Below, piece by piece: positions 46,930 to 58,609 of a stretch of DNA of 64,000 nt; position 1 is the first letter of the stretch; every line of letters begins with the position of its first letter. The DNA is from Rhyacichthys aspro. Taxonomy: Eukaryota; Chordata; Actinopteri; Gobiiformes; Rhyacichthyidae. Under the pieces are notes generated by a model. The model searched no databases and was not told where the DNA came from. It worked only from the letters and a program-made list of their open reading frames with translations. The DNA is taken from the NCBI GenBank assembly GCA_036850595.1, contig CM072152.1:248001-312000 (forward strand), read 5' to 3'. The position numbers and the translations under genes are program-made.

Positions 46930-47275
46930 GTGCAGGCCATGGGAGATGTTCTGTCACCATTATCATTGCATTATCATCCTTAATGCAGGGCACAACCTTC
47001 AGGTTACAATGTTTGAACCATTTGGGTGCATATGATCCACCCAAATGGTTCGGTAGTCCTTGGCAGTGAGGTGCCAATCTAGAACAAGAATTGGCCCTAG
47101 GGAATGTCATGATATGTGAAGGATTTGGTTTGCCCATACATATGATTCATTTTACATATAAGCCACTATCGAAGACATCCTAATGTTGACTAAAATGACA
47201 GGCAAGATGTCCCTGACCGGGCTCCAAAATGTCAGTGATGGCAGCAAGAGGACTGTGACATAACTGTCATGTTTG
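46930..47275 (-). pseudogene. Tc1-like transposase, central part
   Basis: The minus strand reads NAMIMVTEHLPWPA, directly continuous with QSPDLN of the other half once the MITE and one duplication are removed. Earlier parts (SNIVT-like, and DYRTILVDHMHPN in another frame) need frameshifts. A 14-bp perfect inverted repeat (47015-47028 with 47038-47051) sits within it. Confidence 0.75.
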
Positions 47276-48418
47276 GTTTTTTTTCTTCTTCTTCTGAAAT
47301 GAACAGGAGTAAATCAAACACACACTAAGTGGCTGCTGCAAACAAACTGCAGATGGGAGCTCCATGTCAGTGCAAAGCCCAAAGAGCAGAAGTGAAAGAG
47401 CAGAGGCTGGTGGAGGCTGAGCAGTGAGTGGATCAGTCACTCCAGGCCTGGCCTCTCGGCGGGGGGCTGTGCTTGGGGCGAGATCACAGGCCTGCTGCCA
47501 CACTCTAGCCTTCACAGGCACACAGCCACAGACAGGAAGCTGCTGGCACCAGGTCGCTCTATGATTCACCCCAGCACTGCCCCAACCACCTCCTCTCACA
47601 TTGCCATGTATGTTCCCTCAGCCTGACCTAGATGCAGCAGCTTCCTCTTCCTCCAGCCGGCAGCAGGAACCCACAATGTTCCTTGATGTTCTTCCTTAAG
47701 GCACATCAAAATTGTTTTCAGTCCTCAATTAGTACACTTGTTGTTGAAATTATATGCCACATTTTTCAGATTTTGGTAAAGCTTGTTATTTAGGAGCATT
47801 TTCAAATGTGACGATGTCAGTCCCAATGTAGTTATATTTGATCTGAAAATAAAAATGTGGTCTAATTTATTTTTGCAACTATTTATCTGACCTTCTCTGT
47901 CCTGCTGTCTTTCACTGGTTTAAATTTGTGACATTAGATGGATGTCATAAAAAAGGGACTTGTTCAAATGTGTTTACATGTCACTGGAGAAGATTTAAAT
48001 ATAAGATTTCCTTAGTCTGACTAAAATATTTAAAAACAACAGTGTGTTTTATTTATTAATTTATTTAGTTTTATTTGCATAGATCCACTGATGATGGATA
48101 CGTTTTTGCTGATGTGGATATAGATCATCGTTTTAAGTGCATTGTCACAGTTATTTTTTTTTCACAATTTATTACCAAAAAAGGAGAATATTTGCATATT
48201 CTAGGCTTGTCTCTTGAAAGAAATGTAAGTAAGTGCCTTTTGGCACCCATACCAGGTGCACTAACCTCTCAACCACAGAGGAGCTTGTCTCTAGTAAAAA
48301 AATAAATGAAGCAAATTATTTTACACTTATTCTTGTATGACATTGCATGACACAACTTTTTACCATTTAGCCATTTAGATTAGATATAGTTATAGCATTA
48401 TAGTTTAGTATAAAATAT
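47276..48418. other. Intron 9 stretch, no feature recognised
   Basis: A GC-richer part (47300-47700) with no family match, then AT-rich DNA. Confidence 0.4.
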
Positions 48419-48545
48419 AGAGATGCACCAATATGAACATTTGCAACTGATACCAATAACTGATAATCTAGTGCTTCTCTTTTGGCCAATACCCAGCCGA
48501 TAACTGATGTTATCTGAAAATGTTAGTTTCGAAAATATACATGGG
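48419..48545. mobile_element. Possible hAT-type MITE left end
   Basis: The stretch tagagatgcaccaatatg and the A/T-balanced repeats of the tgataccaataactgata kind resemble termini of fish hAT MITEs. A possible right end with attatcggccgatag lies at 49880-49960, with the Rex1-like LINE in between. The ends do not pair well enough to prove a single element. Confidence 0.4.
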
Positions 48546-48944
48546 CCCACTTTATTATTATATTTGAGTATTTTATTTTATTAGTATTCTGATAATTAAA
48601 ATTAATTTCTGGATTAAGCATAAGTCTGTTGTTATTTGCATCTGAGAAGGGCATGTACACAAGTTGTACACCTTCTTATGGGCTAAATTTGATCTTGATG
48701 TTCATTGGGGCTACTTATCTTAATTCTGAGCTCCTGATCATCTTATCCTTACAGTGATCTGATAACATTGTAGAGTCCTGTGCAAGGCTTGACATGAAGC
48801 ATGTTCAAAACACCGGCTGTCTATAAAGGGATTAGGTTTAAACAGAGCATGAAACATTTTGCCCTGCTCACCTTTGTTATGAAATTTTAGAACATTGCTC
48901 CAACAGTGATCCTCAGCAGCAGCTCATCTAAATAAAATATCTTT

Positions 48945-49860
48945 ATTGTGAATGCACATTGCATAATGAAATTGGATGCAATCATAAATACAACAAGGTA
49001 TAAATAAAAATAAGATTTAAAAAGGTAAAAGATTATGGCTAGAATTTAGAAAGACACACACACGGGCACACACAGAGAGTCACTCCACCTCATCCTGATA
49101 GGCAGACTGCTGTTGAGCCCCACCACAGTGGTGTCATCAGCATACTTGATGATTGTGTTGCTCTAACCTGCTGGAAGCGTTCTGACCAAAATCCAAAATC
49201 CAGAGGCACATGGTGTTCAATAGTCCAAGGTCCTCTAGTTTAGATACCAGTCTGTGAGGGAGAATGGTGTTAAAGGCAGAGCTTAAGTCCACAAACAGCA
49301 GCCTCACATAGCTCCCTGGCTGCTTAAGGTGGGACAGAGCAGTGTGGAGAGTGGTGGCAATGGCGTCGTCTGTGGATCTGTTACTTCTGTATGCAAATTG
49401 GTGACCATTCGAATGTAGATGGTGGGCAGAAAATTACATTATTTTTTACAATATAATTATGCCTACAGACCAGTTTACAAAGCACTTCATGATGTGAGTT
49501 GGGTGAGTGCAACAGGTCTGTAGTCAATAAAGTCAAGGAAGTTGATTGGTTGCTGTTGTTATTGCTGCTGAAGTTGTCCTCGATCCTCTGCCTGTAGTCC
49601 AGCTTGGCCCATCGAATGCCTCACTTAAGGCTGGCTCTTACAGTGCTGTACTGCTCCATATTGCCAGACCTGAATGCCGTGTTTGTCTCCTACAGCAGGC
49701 CTGGTCATCCAGGGCTTGGATGCATTTTTCCACAGTAACAGTCTCCATGCAGTGGTTGATGTGGCACAGGACAGCTGCTTTGTGCTCTTCCAGGTCTGAG
49801 TGGTCAAAAATATCCCTGTTGGTTCTTTCTCAGTGTTACTCGGGTGAGTGAATGTTGCTG
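48945..49860 (-). pseudogene. Rex1/CR1-like LINE fragment
   Basis: On the minus strand the reverse transcriptase reads RSTDDAIATTLHTALSHL, SYVRLLFVDLSSAFNTILPH and LVSKLEDLGLLNTMCLW. After a deletion the catalytic box continues as TIIKYADDTTVVGLNSS. This is the Rex1/CR1 pattern. The 3' end near 48945 has the tttattgtgaatgcacattg type of tail. Upstream parts up to 49860 give KCIQALDDQAC-like pieces in shifted frames. The copy is dead. Confidence 0.85.
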
Positions 49861-49960
49861 TGACCAACTACATCATTTTGCATCAGACTTATTGGGCCGA
49901 TTAAAAATAACTTAAATAAAATTGTTTCCATTATCGGCCGATAGTTTAACGATAATGTAA

Positions 49961-51093
49961 CATAAGTATGTTTTACTGCAGTTATTAACATGCTGCAGTT
50001 CTAGGTAGCAGTCAGTCTTGGATGATAGTGAAACACCTTCGACCCTCAATCTGAGTTTAGCAAACTATGATGTTTGTGAAAACCACCTAAAAGCTTGTGT
50101 AGGTAGGCTACCCTAGAGTTCATGAATTGAGATCAAATTCATGCACCCTGGATTTGATATACATTCTGCATCTATATACGATTGTTTTCAAGGATAAACC
50201 CTGATCTTGTACAAGTTAGTAATAAGCTGCGGGTCTCATTTGCATTGAACAGACTGCTGGTGCCTCCCCCTCTCTCCAGTCTGCTCCACCCCCTTGTTCT
50301 TTTCTCCTGTAAGCCTTTCTGCTTAAAGGCAGCAGTCTTTTATTAGAATCAGCCCGCTTGTATCATTAGCTATCAATTAGACTGGCAACAGCCCAAGCCC
50401 AGGGAGGAACATCTGCAGCCTTTCGGCCCTGTCGCTGTGGAGCTGTCATGTTCTGAGACTGCTGCTGTAGAGGAACCAAATGGCACATCTCAAAGAGAGG
50501 GGAGTCTGTGAAAACCAAGATTGTACAGGACTGCATATTAAAACCAAAATAAATAGTAATAAAATACAGGCCTAATTAGCAGGTCTGTTTAGTAGTCGAG
50601 TAGAGTCACTTCAAATGAAAACTAAAGCACAACATTTCTACAGTTTCACTTGGTTTGCTTTTTTTACATTCCACCCCCTCACCATTTGGGGCGCAGCCAC
50701 TATAAACACTGAAGAAGACATGGAAAAGGAAGTTCCTCAGCTTGTGTATGGCTGAATCTGAATACTACTGAAAAAAAAAAAAAAAAGGTCCTGAGTCCTT
50801 TCCCTAACCGCTGTTCCTTAACCAATGTTATGAGTGCAATGTTATGAGGTCAAAAGTAAAGCCCTTTTCACACAGAGCGGATGGTTTTACTGAGAAGAGG
50901 GGGAAGGGAAGAGTGAGGTGATGCCCCTTAATTAGCATTACCGAGCGAACATGAATGGACAAATGAGCTGTGTAGCAAACAATTTTGTTAAGATAGATGA
51001 TTTGGCAAAGTTTTAAACTTAAATTATTTTGGGGCACCACCTCAGAGAGGAAAAGAATAATAAAGCCTAATATGTGAATGTGAGTTCTTAGAC
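49961..51093. other. Intron 9 stretch, possible conserved non-coding block
   Basis: No repeats recognised. The block 50225-50480 is less AT-rich, with motifs such as attagctatcaattag, and could be regulatory; alignment is needed. An A-run lies at 50771-50786. Confidence 0.35.
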
Positions 51094-51345
51094 AGACATT
51101 CATTCATTTTCTACCGCTTAGTACACCCTGGACAGAGGCCAGTTTGTTGCAGGGCTGACACTTATAGACAAACATTGATAGACAACCATTCACTCTCACA
51201 TTCATTCACTAGGGATAGTTTAGAGTGGCCAATTGACCTATACATGCATGTCTTTGGATGGTGGGAGGAAGGTGGGGTGCCCGTAGAGAGCCCACGGTGA
51301 CACAGGAGGACATGCAGACTCAGAAAGATGTTTATGAGTCAGCCA
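51094..51345 (-). repeat. Second copy of the gcggtagaaaatga-type repeat (inverted)
   Basis: It begins attcattcattttctaccgc, followed by accctggacagaggccag, tagacaaccattcactctca and acatgcatgtctttggatgg. These match 13300-13510 read in reverse. Confidence 0.75.
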
Positions 51346-51884
51346 GAACCAGCCAAGGATGTTGTGATGTGTGTGAACTCATGACCTTCTTGCGGTAAAG
51401 CAGGAGCGCTAACATTTATTGACCAGAATTAACAAACAGACAGCACTTAAATATGCAAATTAACAACAATAAATAACAGGTGTATATTAATGGACTGAAA
51501 CAATAAACCTTTCTTATTGAAGGTATAAGATTTTAAGGGAATAAATCAATAAAACAATGACGCAGTTTATGAATTTAGAAAGTCTAAAAGAGAGAGAGAG
51601 AGCACAAAATTTTTGTAAAGTTAATTTACGTTTAATCTTAATGTAAACTCTGTATTAAGCAACTGTGTAGATCTTACTGACAGAGCCAAGGCCAGAGGCA
51701 AGAGGTCAGAGGCCTGGAGCCAACATGAATGATGCTGGTACCAATGGGTCCAAACTTCTTGGTACTGCTGATGATGATGGATCTAAGTAGGGTCCCTAAG
51801 TAGGGTCAGACTAGCTGACTGTTGGGGTCCTCTGTGAATGGCTCTTGGTAGATCTGCTCTGGATTCTCTCTCTGCCTAGGGCTG

Positions 51885-52190
51885 AGTTGCTGCTTGCTGG
51901 TCTGGTGCTGGTCCTTATCTGGTCCTGGTCTGTTCCTGGTTCTAGTCTGGTCCCAGTATTTACCTTTGCTGTAGCTGGCCTTGGTCTGGTTGTGGTCTGG
52001 TGCTGGTCTGGTCATGGTCTAGTCCTGGTTTGGTCTGGTCTTGGTCTGGTCCTGGCACTTGTTTGGTCTTGGTCTGGTCCTGATCCATTCTTGACCTGTT
52101 CCTCATCTAGTTCTGGTCCAGATCTGGTCTTGTTCTGGTGCTGGTCTGTTCCTGTCCTGGTCCTTGTCTGATCCTAGTCTGCTCTGAGCC
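51885..52190. repeat. (CTGGTC)n-type minisatellite
   Basis: Degenerate 6- to 12-bp repeats of ctggtc / ctggtcctggt over about 300 bp. The Leu/Val/Trp-rich frame across it is a by-product. Flanking DNA (51346-51884 and 52191-52530) shows nothing recognisable. Confidence 0.9.
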
Positions 52191-52544
52191 TGTAAATAAA
52201 GAAAAAAGGCATAAAAGTATTACTGAACAAGAAAATGTAAGATTAGCTTAGAACAGTGCATAAAAGAAGTAAAAGATAGAGACTGAAGCAAAAGCTGAGA
52301 AATTATTTTAAAGTGCTACAGAAATTGGGAAGAATGAGACATTGCATTGATTGCTTTTTTATCGTACAGCTCTGTAGCATTTTCCTGAAGGTAAAATTTC
52401 ACATTCAGAAAATGCAAAGTGTGAGAGGTGTCTTATAATTAATCTAATAATTTGCTTTGCTTGTGTGACTACTATTCTTTCATGAATCGATCGATAGAGG
52501 GACGGAGAGTCTTTTTAAGTATGTGTATTTTTGATCTGTCCTGA

Positions 52545-53035
52545 ACAGAGGTCTCAACACCTGACAACCCTGGCTTATCTGACCAGACTCTCCGGATCAA
52601 CATTATAAAATGTGGTAACAAATTTTGCTCCCACTCCAAACAGTCTCAGGCGTCTTAGGAAATGCAGCCTCTGGGCCAATTTGCACACAAATTATGTTGT
52701 GGCCTGGCCAACCAGACGGCTTTCTCATTGTATTATGTACAGAGAAATCTGGTAGTGTTGGGTTTGAACATGATTTCAAGGCGGGGCCATGGGCGAAACT
52801 AACGCTCGCTGAGTAAACCAATCAGAGAAACTATAGATGTGGCGTAAGGAAAGCGACCATCCCATGTGGGCCTTCCAGTTAAAAAAAGGGTTATCAATAT
52901 GGATGCCAAGATACTTGAAGGATTTGATTGCTTCCTGCAGTGTCATAAGTTCTCACATCTTTAGGGTCAAATATTATCTCTTTTTTTTTCAGTAGTAAGG
53001 ATGATATTATGTTTCTCACACTAGACTCGAAAAGC
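52545..53035 (-). pseudogene. LINE 3' coding fragment, copy 1, interrupted by a MITE half
   Basis: The minus strand carries pieces equivalent to KYLGIHIDNLF and a C-A-x-L-A-x-x-LHFLRRL motif of CR1/L2-type LINEs. The pieces are in shifting frames and interrupted by the MITE half at 52695-52860. The same stretch recurs at 54805-55085 (gtcttaggaaatgcagcctc, ggttatcaat and ttctcacatcttt shared in order). Confidence 0.6.
52695..52860. mobile_element. Half copy of the 46449-type MITE
   Basis: It matches the left part of the MITE at 46449: ggcctggccaaccagacggc, tcattgtattatgtacagag and gagtaaaccaatcagagaaa in the same order. The right terminus is absent. Confidence 0.8.
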
Positions 53036-53374
53036 ATTTATCTCTGAATAATATATATATTGAAAAATGTTTTTTATTACTTAAAAGTGCTTAAATAACA
53101 GACAAAATCTTATTTTTTGCCATATGGCAACAATATGCAATTTTGGAAAATCTAAATTTTATATAAAAACCTAATTTTATTGAAAACAAGACTAAAGATC
53201 TTCTACCATCTTATTCTATGTTAAATATACAACCAAACATTCATACAGTACAAAATTAATAAAATTTTAATAGTGGTATTGGTAATGATATTTATGGTAA
53301 TAATAACATGTAACCCTTAATAAAACTGTCAATATGTCACTCTTCACGCACAAAAACTAACTTACTCACACAAT

Positions 53375-53441
<67 letters not shown>
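53375..53441. repeat. (CA)n microsatellite
   Basis: About 33 uninterrupted CA units, fused directly to the SINE that follows. Bases 53036-53374 before it are AT-rich with nothing recognised. Confidence 0.97.
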
Positions 53442-53443
<2 letters not shown>

Positions 53444-53675
53444 TGGCAGTTCGATTCCTGCTCCCTCCAGTTCATACTGTCATTGTGTACTTGGACAAGA
53501 CACTTCACCCACCTTGCCACCAGTCTCTGTGCCATTGGTTTGTGAATGGGTGTGTTTCGCTGTAGTAGGAGAGGCTGTTGGTGCTGTTGGTATGGCAGCC
53601 ACGTCTCTAACAGTCTGCCCCAGGGCAGCTGTGGCCACAGAGCTTCCAATTTTGCCAATTATTTAATAATAAGCA
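53441..53675 (+). repeat. tRNA-derived SINE, 5'-truncated
   Basis: Box B (gttcgattcc) is kept and box A is lost to the CA tract. The body (cttggacaagacacttcacc, gtctctgtgccattggtttg, ccccagggcagctgtggcca) and a taataa-type tail are those of a widespread fish SINE. Same family as the SINE at 17570. Confidence 0.85.
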
Positions 53676-53874
53676 ATCTTTGGGAGCCCTCAGACAATGA
53701 TGTTCACAGCATATGGGGGCCATGAGGAAAAAGGACTAGCAAACAGAATATCCTGGTCTTGTGACGGATATGTCTCTCAACATAAAAGCCCTCTTTTCAC
53801 AACTACACAACAGTAAAACATGGATTTCATAATACAGTTTTTTTTGAAAAATTAAGATAAAGTAAGCATCCGTG

Positions 53875-54804
53875 TCCGGGGATTGGGTCACCGAGGTCCC
53901 TGTCTTTTGCTGCCACCCAGTCCACATTGCAACCCAGTCCACATTGCACCCCAGGTGGTGGGCCCACGGGAGGTTGGGTCCACGTCACTCATTCGGGCTG
54001 AGCCTGGCCACCAGGCGCTCGCATGCAAGCCCCAACCCCAGGCCTGGCTCCAGGGTGGGGCCCCGGCTGCGCCATACCAGGTGATGTCACGGGCCTCGAT
54101 GTTACTTGGTTCTCAGCCAGAAAAGGGTGGTTTGCCCCCCTTCAGGTCGGTGGAGAGGTCCTGCCTCAAATGGAGGAGTTCAAGTATCTTGGGGCCTTGT
54201 TCATGAGTGAGGGAAGGATGGAACGGGAGATTGACAGACGGATCGGTGCAGCTTCTGCAGTTTTGCGGTCGATGTACCGGTCTGTCGTGGTAAAGAAGGA
54301 GCTGAGCTGCAAGGCAAAGCTCTCGATTTACCTGTCAATCATCGTTCCTACTGTCACCTATGGTCATGAGCTCTGGGTCATGAACGAAAGGACAAGATCC
54401 CGGTTACAAGCGGCTGAAATGAGTTTCCTCCGCAGGGTGGCTGGACGCTCCGTTAGAGATAGGGTGAGGAGTTCAGTCACTCAGGAGGAGCTCAGAGTAG
54501 AGCCGCTGCTCCTCCACATTGAGAGGAGCCAGCTGAGGTGGCTCGGGCATTTGTTCCGGATGCTTCCTGGACGCCTTCCTGGGGAGGTGTTCCGGGCATG
54601 TCCCACTGGGAGGAGGCCCCAGGGAAGACCTAGGACATGCTGGAGGGACTATGTCTCTCAGCTGGCCTAGGAACCCCGCGGTATTCCCCCAGAGGAGCTG
54701 GAGGAAGTGTCTGGGGAGAGGGATGTCTGGGCGTCTCTGCTTAGACTGCTGCCCCCACGCCCCGGCCTCGGATAAGCGGAAGAAGATGGATGGAGATAAA
54801 GTAA
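53875..54804 (+). pseudogene. Non-LTR retrotransposon (LINE) 3' part, copy A
   Basis: A 215-codon open frame (54023-54670) reads MEREIDRRIGAASAVLRSMY, KAKLSIYLSIIVPTVTYGHE, RLQAAEMSFLRRVAGRS and LRWLGHLFRMLPGRLPGEVF. This is the post-RT C-terminal region of a very common fish LINE. RTE-like affinity is possible; the clade is not proven. The 3' end runs to ggataagcggaagaagatgg and an atgg-type tail. The RT domain itself is missing. The good frame suggests fairly recent insertion. Confidence 0.85.
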
Positions 54805-55085
54805 CTGTTGCCATCTCAGGGGTCTTAGGAAATGCAGCCTCAGGGCCAATTTTGCACACACATAATCTACATGAGCACTCCATTTATAAAAGGTTATCAA
54901 TGTGGATGCCAAAATACTTAGTAGTAGACTACTAGTACTAGTAGTACTAGTAGACTTGAATAGTAGAAGTATTGGACTGGAGTTCTCACATCTTTGAGGT
55001 CAATTATTATCTTTTTTGTTTTTTCAGTATTAAGGATGAGATTGTGGTTCTCACGCCAGACTCAAAAAGCCCTTATCTCTTAACT
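54805..55085 (-). pseudogene. LINE 3' coding fragment, copy 2
   Basis: Paralogue of 52545-53035, lacking the MITE. The minus strand gives WSAHVDYVCAKLALRLHFLR, typical of CR1/L2-like LINEs just after the RT domain. A short TAG/CTA-rich palindromic patch (54920-54955) interrupts it. Confidence 0.65.
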
Positions 55086-56395
55086 TATGCCGATCACAAC
55101 CTGGTGATGAGTTGGATGCGTTGGCGGGGGACGAATCCGGACAGACTCAGTAGACCCAAACATACTGTGAGGGTCTGCTGGGAAAGTCTGGCTGAGTCCC
55201 CTGTCAGAGAGGTCTTCAACTCCCACATCTGGCAGAACTTTGACCGCATCCCAGTAAGGGATGCCGTCAAGCTGAAGAAGTCCTATCACTCCTGAGGCAG
55301 CTGATAAATCCCACCGATACGCCTTCCACTGAGGAAGCAGAGGCTGGGGGCTCAGAGGTGGACTCGTCGAGCACCCAAGCTGAAATTACTGAGTTAGTTA
55401 AGAAGCTTTTTGGTGGCAAGGCGCTGGGGGTGCATGAGATTCACCCTGTGTACCTCAAGTCTCTGGATATTGTGGGGCTGTCTTGGCTGACACGCCTCTG
55501 AAACATCGTGTGTAAGTCGGGGACAGTGCCTCTGGACTGGCAGACCGGGCTGGTGCTCACTCTTTTCAAGAAGGGGGGCCGAAGGATGTATTCCAACTAC
55601 AGGGGGATCACACTCCTCAGTCTCCCTGGAAAAGTCTATGCCAGCGTGCTGGAGAGGAGAATCTGGCCAATAGTCTTCGGATCCAGGAGGAACCATGCGG
55701 TTTTCATCCTACTGGACCAGCTCTACACCCTCTCCTGGGAGTTCATGGGAGTGTGCACAACCGGTCTACATGTGTTTTGTTGATCTGGAGAAGGCATTCA
55801 ACCGGTTTGGGGTCCACAGGATCTCATCTCTGCTTTTTGCAGATGATGTCTTGTTGGCTCCATCAGGCCAGGACCTTCAGTGTGCACTGGGGCGGTTTGA
55901 GTGTGAAGTGGCTGAGATGAAAATCAGCACCTCCAAGTCTGAGGCAATGTTTCTCACCTGGAAGAGGGTGGCTTGTCCCATTCAGGTTGGTGGAGAGTTC
56001 CTGCCTCAAGTGGAGGAGTTTAAGGATCTTGGAGTCTTGTTCCCGAGTGAGGGAAGGATGGAACGGGATGGACAGAAGGATCTTTGATACAAGCGGCTGA
56101 AATGAGTTTGCTCTGCAGGGTGGCTGGAGATAGATAGGGCTTGGGCATCTGTTTTGGATGCCACTTAGACACCTCCTTGGGGAGGCGTTCCAGGCATGTT
56201 CCACTTGGAGAAGGCCCTGGGGAAGACCTAGGACACGCTGGAGGGACTATGTCTCACTATGTCTGGGAATGCCTCGGTATTCCCACAGATTAGCTGGAGG
56301 AAGTGTCTAGAGAGAGGGAAGTTTGGGCGTCTCTGCTTAGATTGCTGCCCCCGCAACCTGGCCCCAGATAAGCGGAAGAACATGGAAGGATGGAT
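55086..56395 (+). pseudogene. LINE with decayed reverse transcriptase, copy B
   Basis: Same family and strand as copy A but extending further 5'. Broken frames give VCKSGTVPLDWQTGLV, YRGITLLSLPGKVYASVLER, FVDLEKAFN, and the catalytic box SSLLFADDVLLAPSGQDL. These are followed by STSKSEAMFLTWK and the shared VGGEFLPQVEEFKDLGVLF. The segment encoding the post-RT region of copy A is mostly deleted (after 56090) before the common 3' end near 56390. Multiple frameshifts. Confidence 0.85.
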
Positions 56396-56604
56396 TATCT
56401 GAAACATTTAAGTGTGATAAATGAACATGTTTACATGTATAATACATATATGCAAAAATAAGTATTAAAAAGGGTTCATTAAGATCATTAGTTCTGTCAA
56501 TGTAATTTCGAGTTCTGTTAGTGTTCATGTTTGTGATCTTTTTGATTGTGTCCTCTCTATGGCCATGCAATGTTTTTCTCCTGACTTCTGTAGCAGTGTA
56601 TTAA

Positions 56605-57556
56605 AGGTCTCATATTATGCGAAATCGACTTTTCTGAGCTTTTAACCATGTTATAACGTTGTTTCTACCTCAAACACATACCCAAAGTTGTGTTTTGTTT
56701 CATTCGCGCATGTTTAAGTAATTTATTTAGTTTGAGCTACAGTCCTTTCAACGAGCTGTTTCATGCAATGACGTCAATATGTGAAATAAACCACTCCTCT
56801 CCAGGAAGTGCTCCTCCACACTCCTCCTGCCCCTCCCTCCTGAACTGTCAACAAGTGCCGTGCTCTGCAGCTCAGACACAGAGAAGCATCGCTGCTACTG
56901 TGTTAGCTTACGTACTGTCAGCATCATGTATTACTAACAAGTATGACTGCATAGCTCTACATATTGCTAGGCTACTTTATTATAGTTCTTTCAATACACT
57001 GCACACCAGCTACCTTAGGAGTCTCCAGGCAGCATACATTCTCAACTTCAGTAGGCATTGTACGGTCATTTCCACATGTGCACCGATAAACAGAAGCAGT
57101 TAACACGCGCTATGCTACGGGCTACACCATAGAAACATACACAATAAATAGTTTCTCATTTACCAAGCAGAAACGTCTTGTAGAAGCCTTCGAGGTCTTT
57201 GTGTTTGCTCATGTTCTTCGAACTCAGAATCAGACTCTGGGTCGAAGATATACGGCTCATTTACTCTCAAAGCTATTGCTGAAAAAGTTATTACTACCAT
57301 GTACCGTGTTTACTTCAGTCTGTTTCCAGCGTAGCTCGCGTAGCTATAGCGTGACGTCATGAGCCAACACGGGAGAGCTGAGCCTTAAAGTGACAGCGCC
57401 AAATCAGACCGTTCACTTTGGACTCATGATGAGAGCTCACCCAAACCGCTTGTATAAGATAAATATTGTGTGTTTCATGTTGCAAAACGTGATATGGTAA
57501 CCTAAATGTATCCAAAATGCACTGTATAATGTTCAAAATAGTATAATATAGGACCT
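56605..57556 (-). mobile_element. TTAA-flanked DNA transposon remnant, copy 2 (952 bp, inverted)
   Basis: TTAA on both sides (56601-56604, 57557-57560), with ends AGGTCTCATATTATGC and the complement of AGGTCCTATATTATAC. It is an inverted copy of 32672-33566, closely matching over long blocks. An insertion-like difference sits near 56930-56990, and the small exon relic is unchanged (minus strand, about 57150-57290). Confidence 0.9.
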
Positions 57557-57795
57557 TTAAGTTCTCCCTGGGCTTCAGCAACACCCATACAACATACATC
57601 CTTATTTTTGAAGGCCAGCATTTTTTAGTTAATACTATTACTTTTACCTCCTTCGTTATGTGTGGACTGTTGTTTGGAAAGTGCAAGACATGCTTCTTTT
57701 GGTAAAATATTGTCACAAATTACACAAATAAACACAAATACAACCCGAGACTTCCAGACTAAGTTTAAGTCACATATTACCTTTGTGTCTTGCAG

Positions 57796-57900
57796 CAATG
57801 GTACACCAGCACTATGAACCTTTTAGGTACATGGTTGACTGACAGAATGGACTTGCAGCTCCATGTTTACCAACTCAAGATTCTCATCAGAATCGTCAAG
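57796..57900 (+). CDS. cadps: CADPS exon 10 of window
   Basis: A 105-nt phase-0 exon after acceptor cttgcag and before gtgaga. It reads QWYTSTMNLLGTWLTDRM then DLQLHVYQLKILIRIVK. The TWLTDRMDLQLHxYQLK block is a CAPS hallmark. A few substitutions (TSTMNLLG where other CAPS proteins tend to have NSSMNVIC) are unusual but conservative. Confidence 0.97.
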
Positions 57901-58609
57901 GTGAGACAAGATGTGCCTTTGTCAGGAAAAAATCAAAGTGCAGAATATTGACTGAGTGAGACACACAAGTTGCCTTGGAAAGCAACTTCAATATTTTAAT
58001 AATAAAATACAGTGTAGGCCCAGTACTGAGCCACCATGTTAGAGTGGAGTGAAAGTGGTGATGCCCCTAGTCCTACTTGTATAAACTTTGATATTTTTTT
58101 CTTTTCTTCTATTTAAAACATTTTTTTTAAATGTTCACACAATTGTGACATGGTGAGCATTATCTGAGCATAATAATTTATAAATGAATCATTATTGACC
58201 ACCAAATTTTTTCAAAGTTAGATCCCAACAGAAACTGACAATTAAAGCAGGTTACTTCATCAGACTGGGAAAAGACTTGTGCAGAGCATAGACACTACTA
58301 CTTCAGATTATGCACAATATACTTATGTATTCTCACTCAGCAGCAGGAGCCCACAGCCACTCTCTTCCTCGATGGACATGTATCATTACCATATTTGTGG
58401 CTTACAGCAAAGACAGTAAAGCACAGACTTTCAGTTGTGAACAGGAAACAGACTCAAAACAGCAGCCTTAACATGGCTTATATGTAATGCACAAAATTTC
58501 ATAAAATGGTGCATATCTTTTTTTCTATATTTGTTTTGTTACATGACTTGCTTATTGTGTAAACCACAAGATGCCTATATCTCTCTCTTCCTTTTTTGCA
58601 AATGTTTAG
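57901..58609. other. Intron 10, no feature recognised
   Basis: A 709-bp AT-rich intron between canonical borders, ending aatgtttag. No repeat seen. Confidence 0.6.

Noticed and set aside
51845..52171. Leu/Val/Trp-rich 108-codon frame
   Set aside because: Direct product of the CTGGTC minisatellite.
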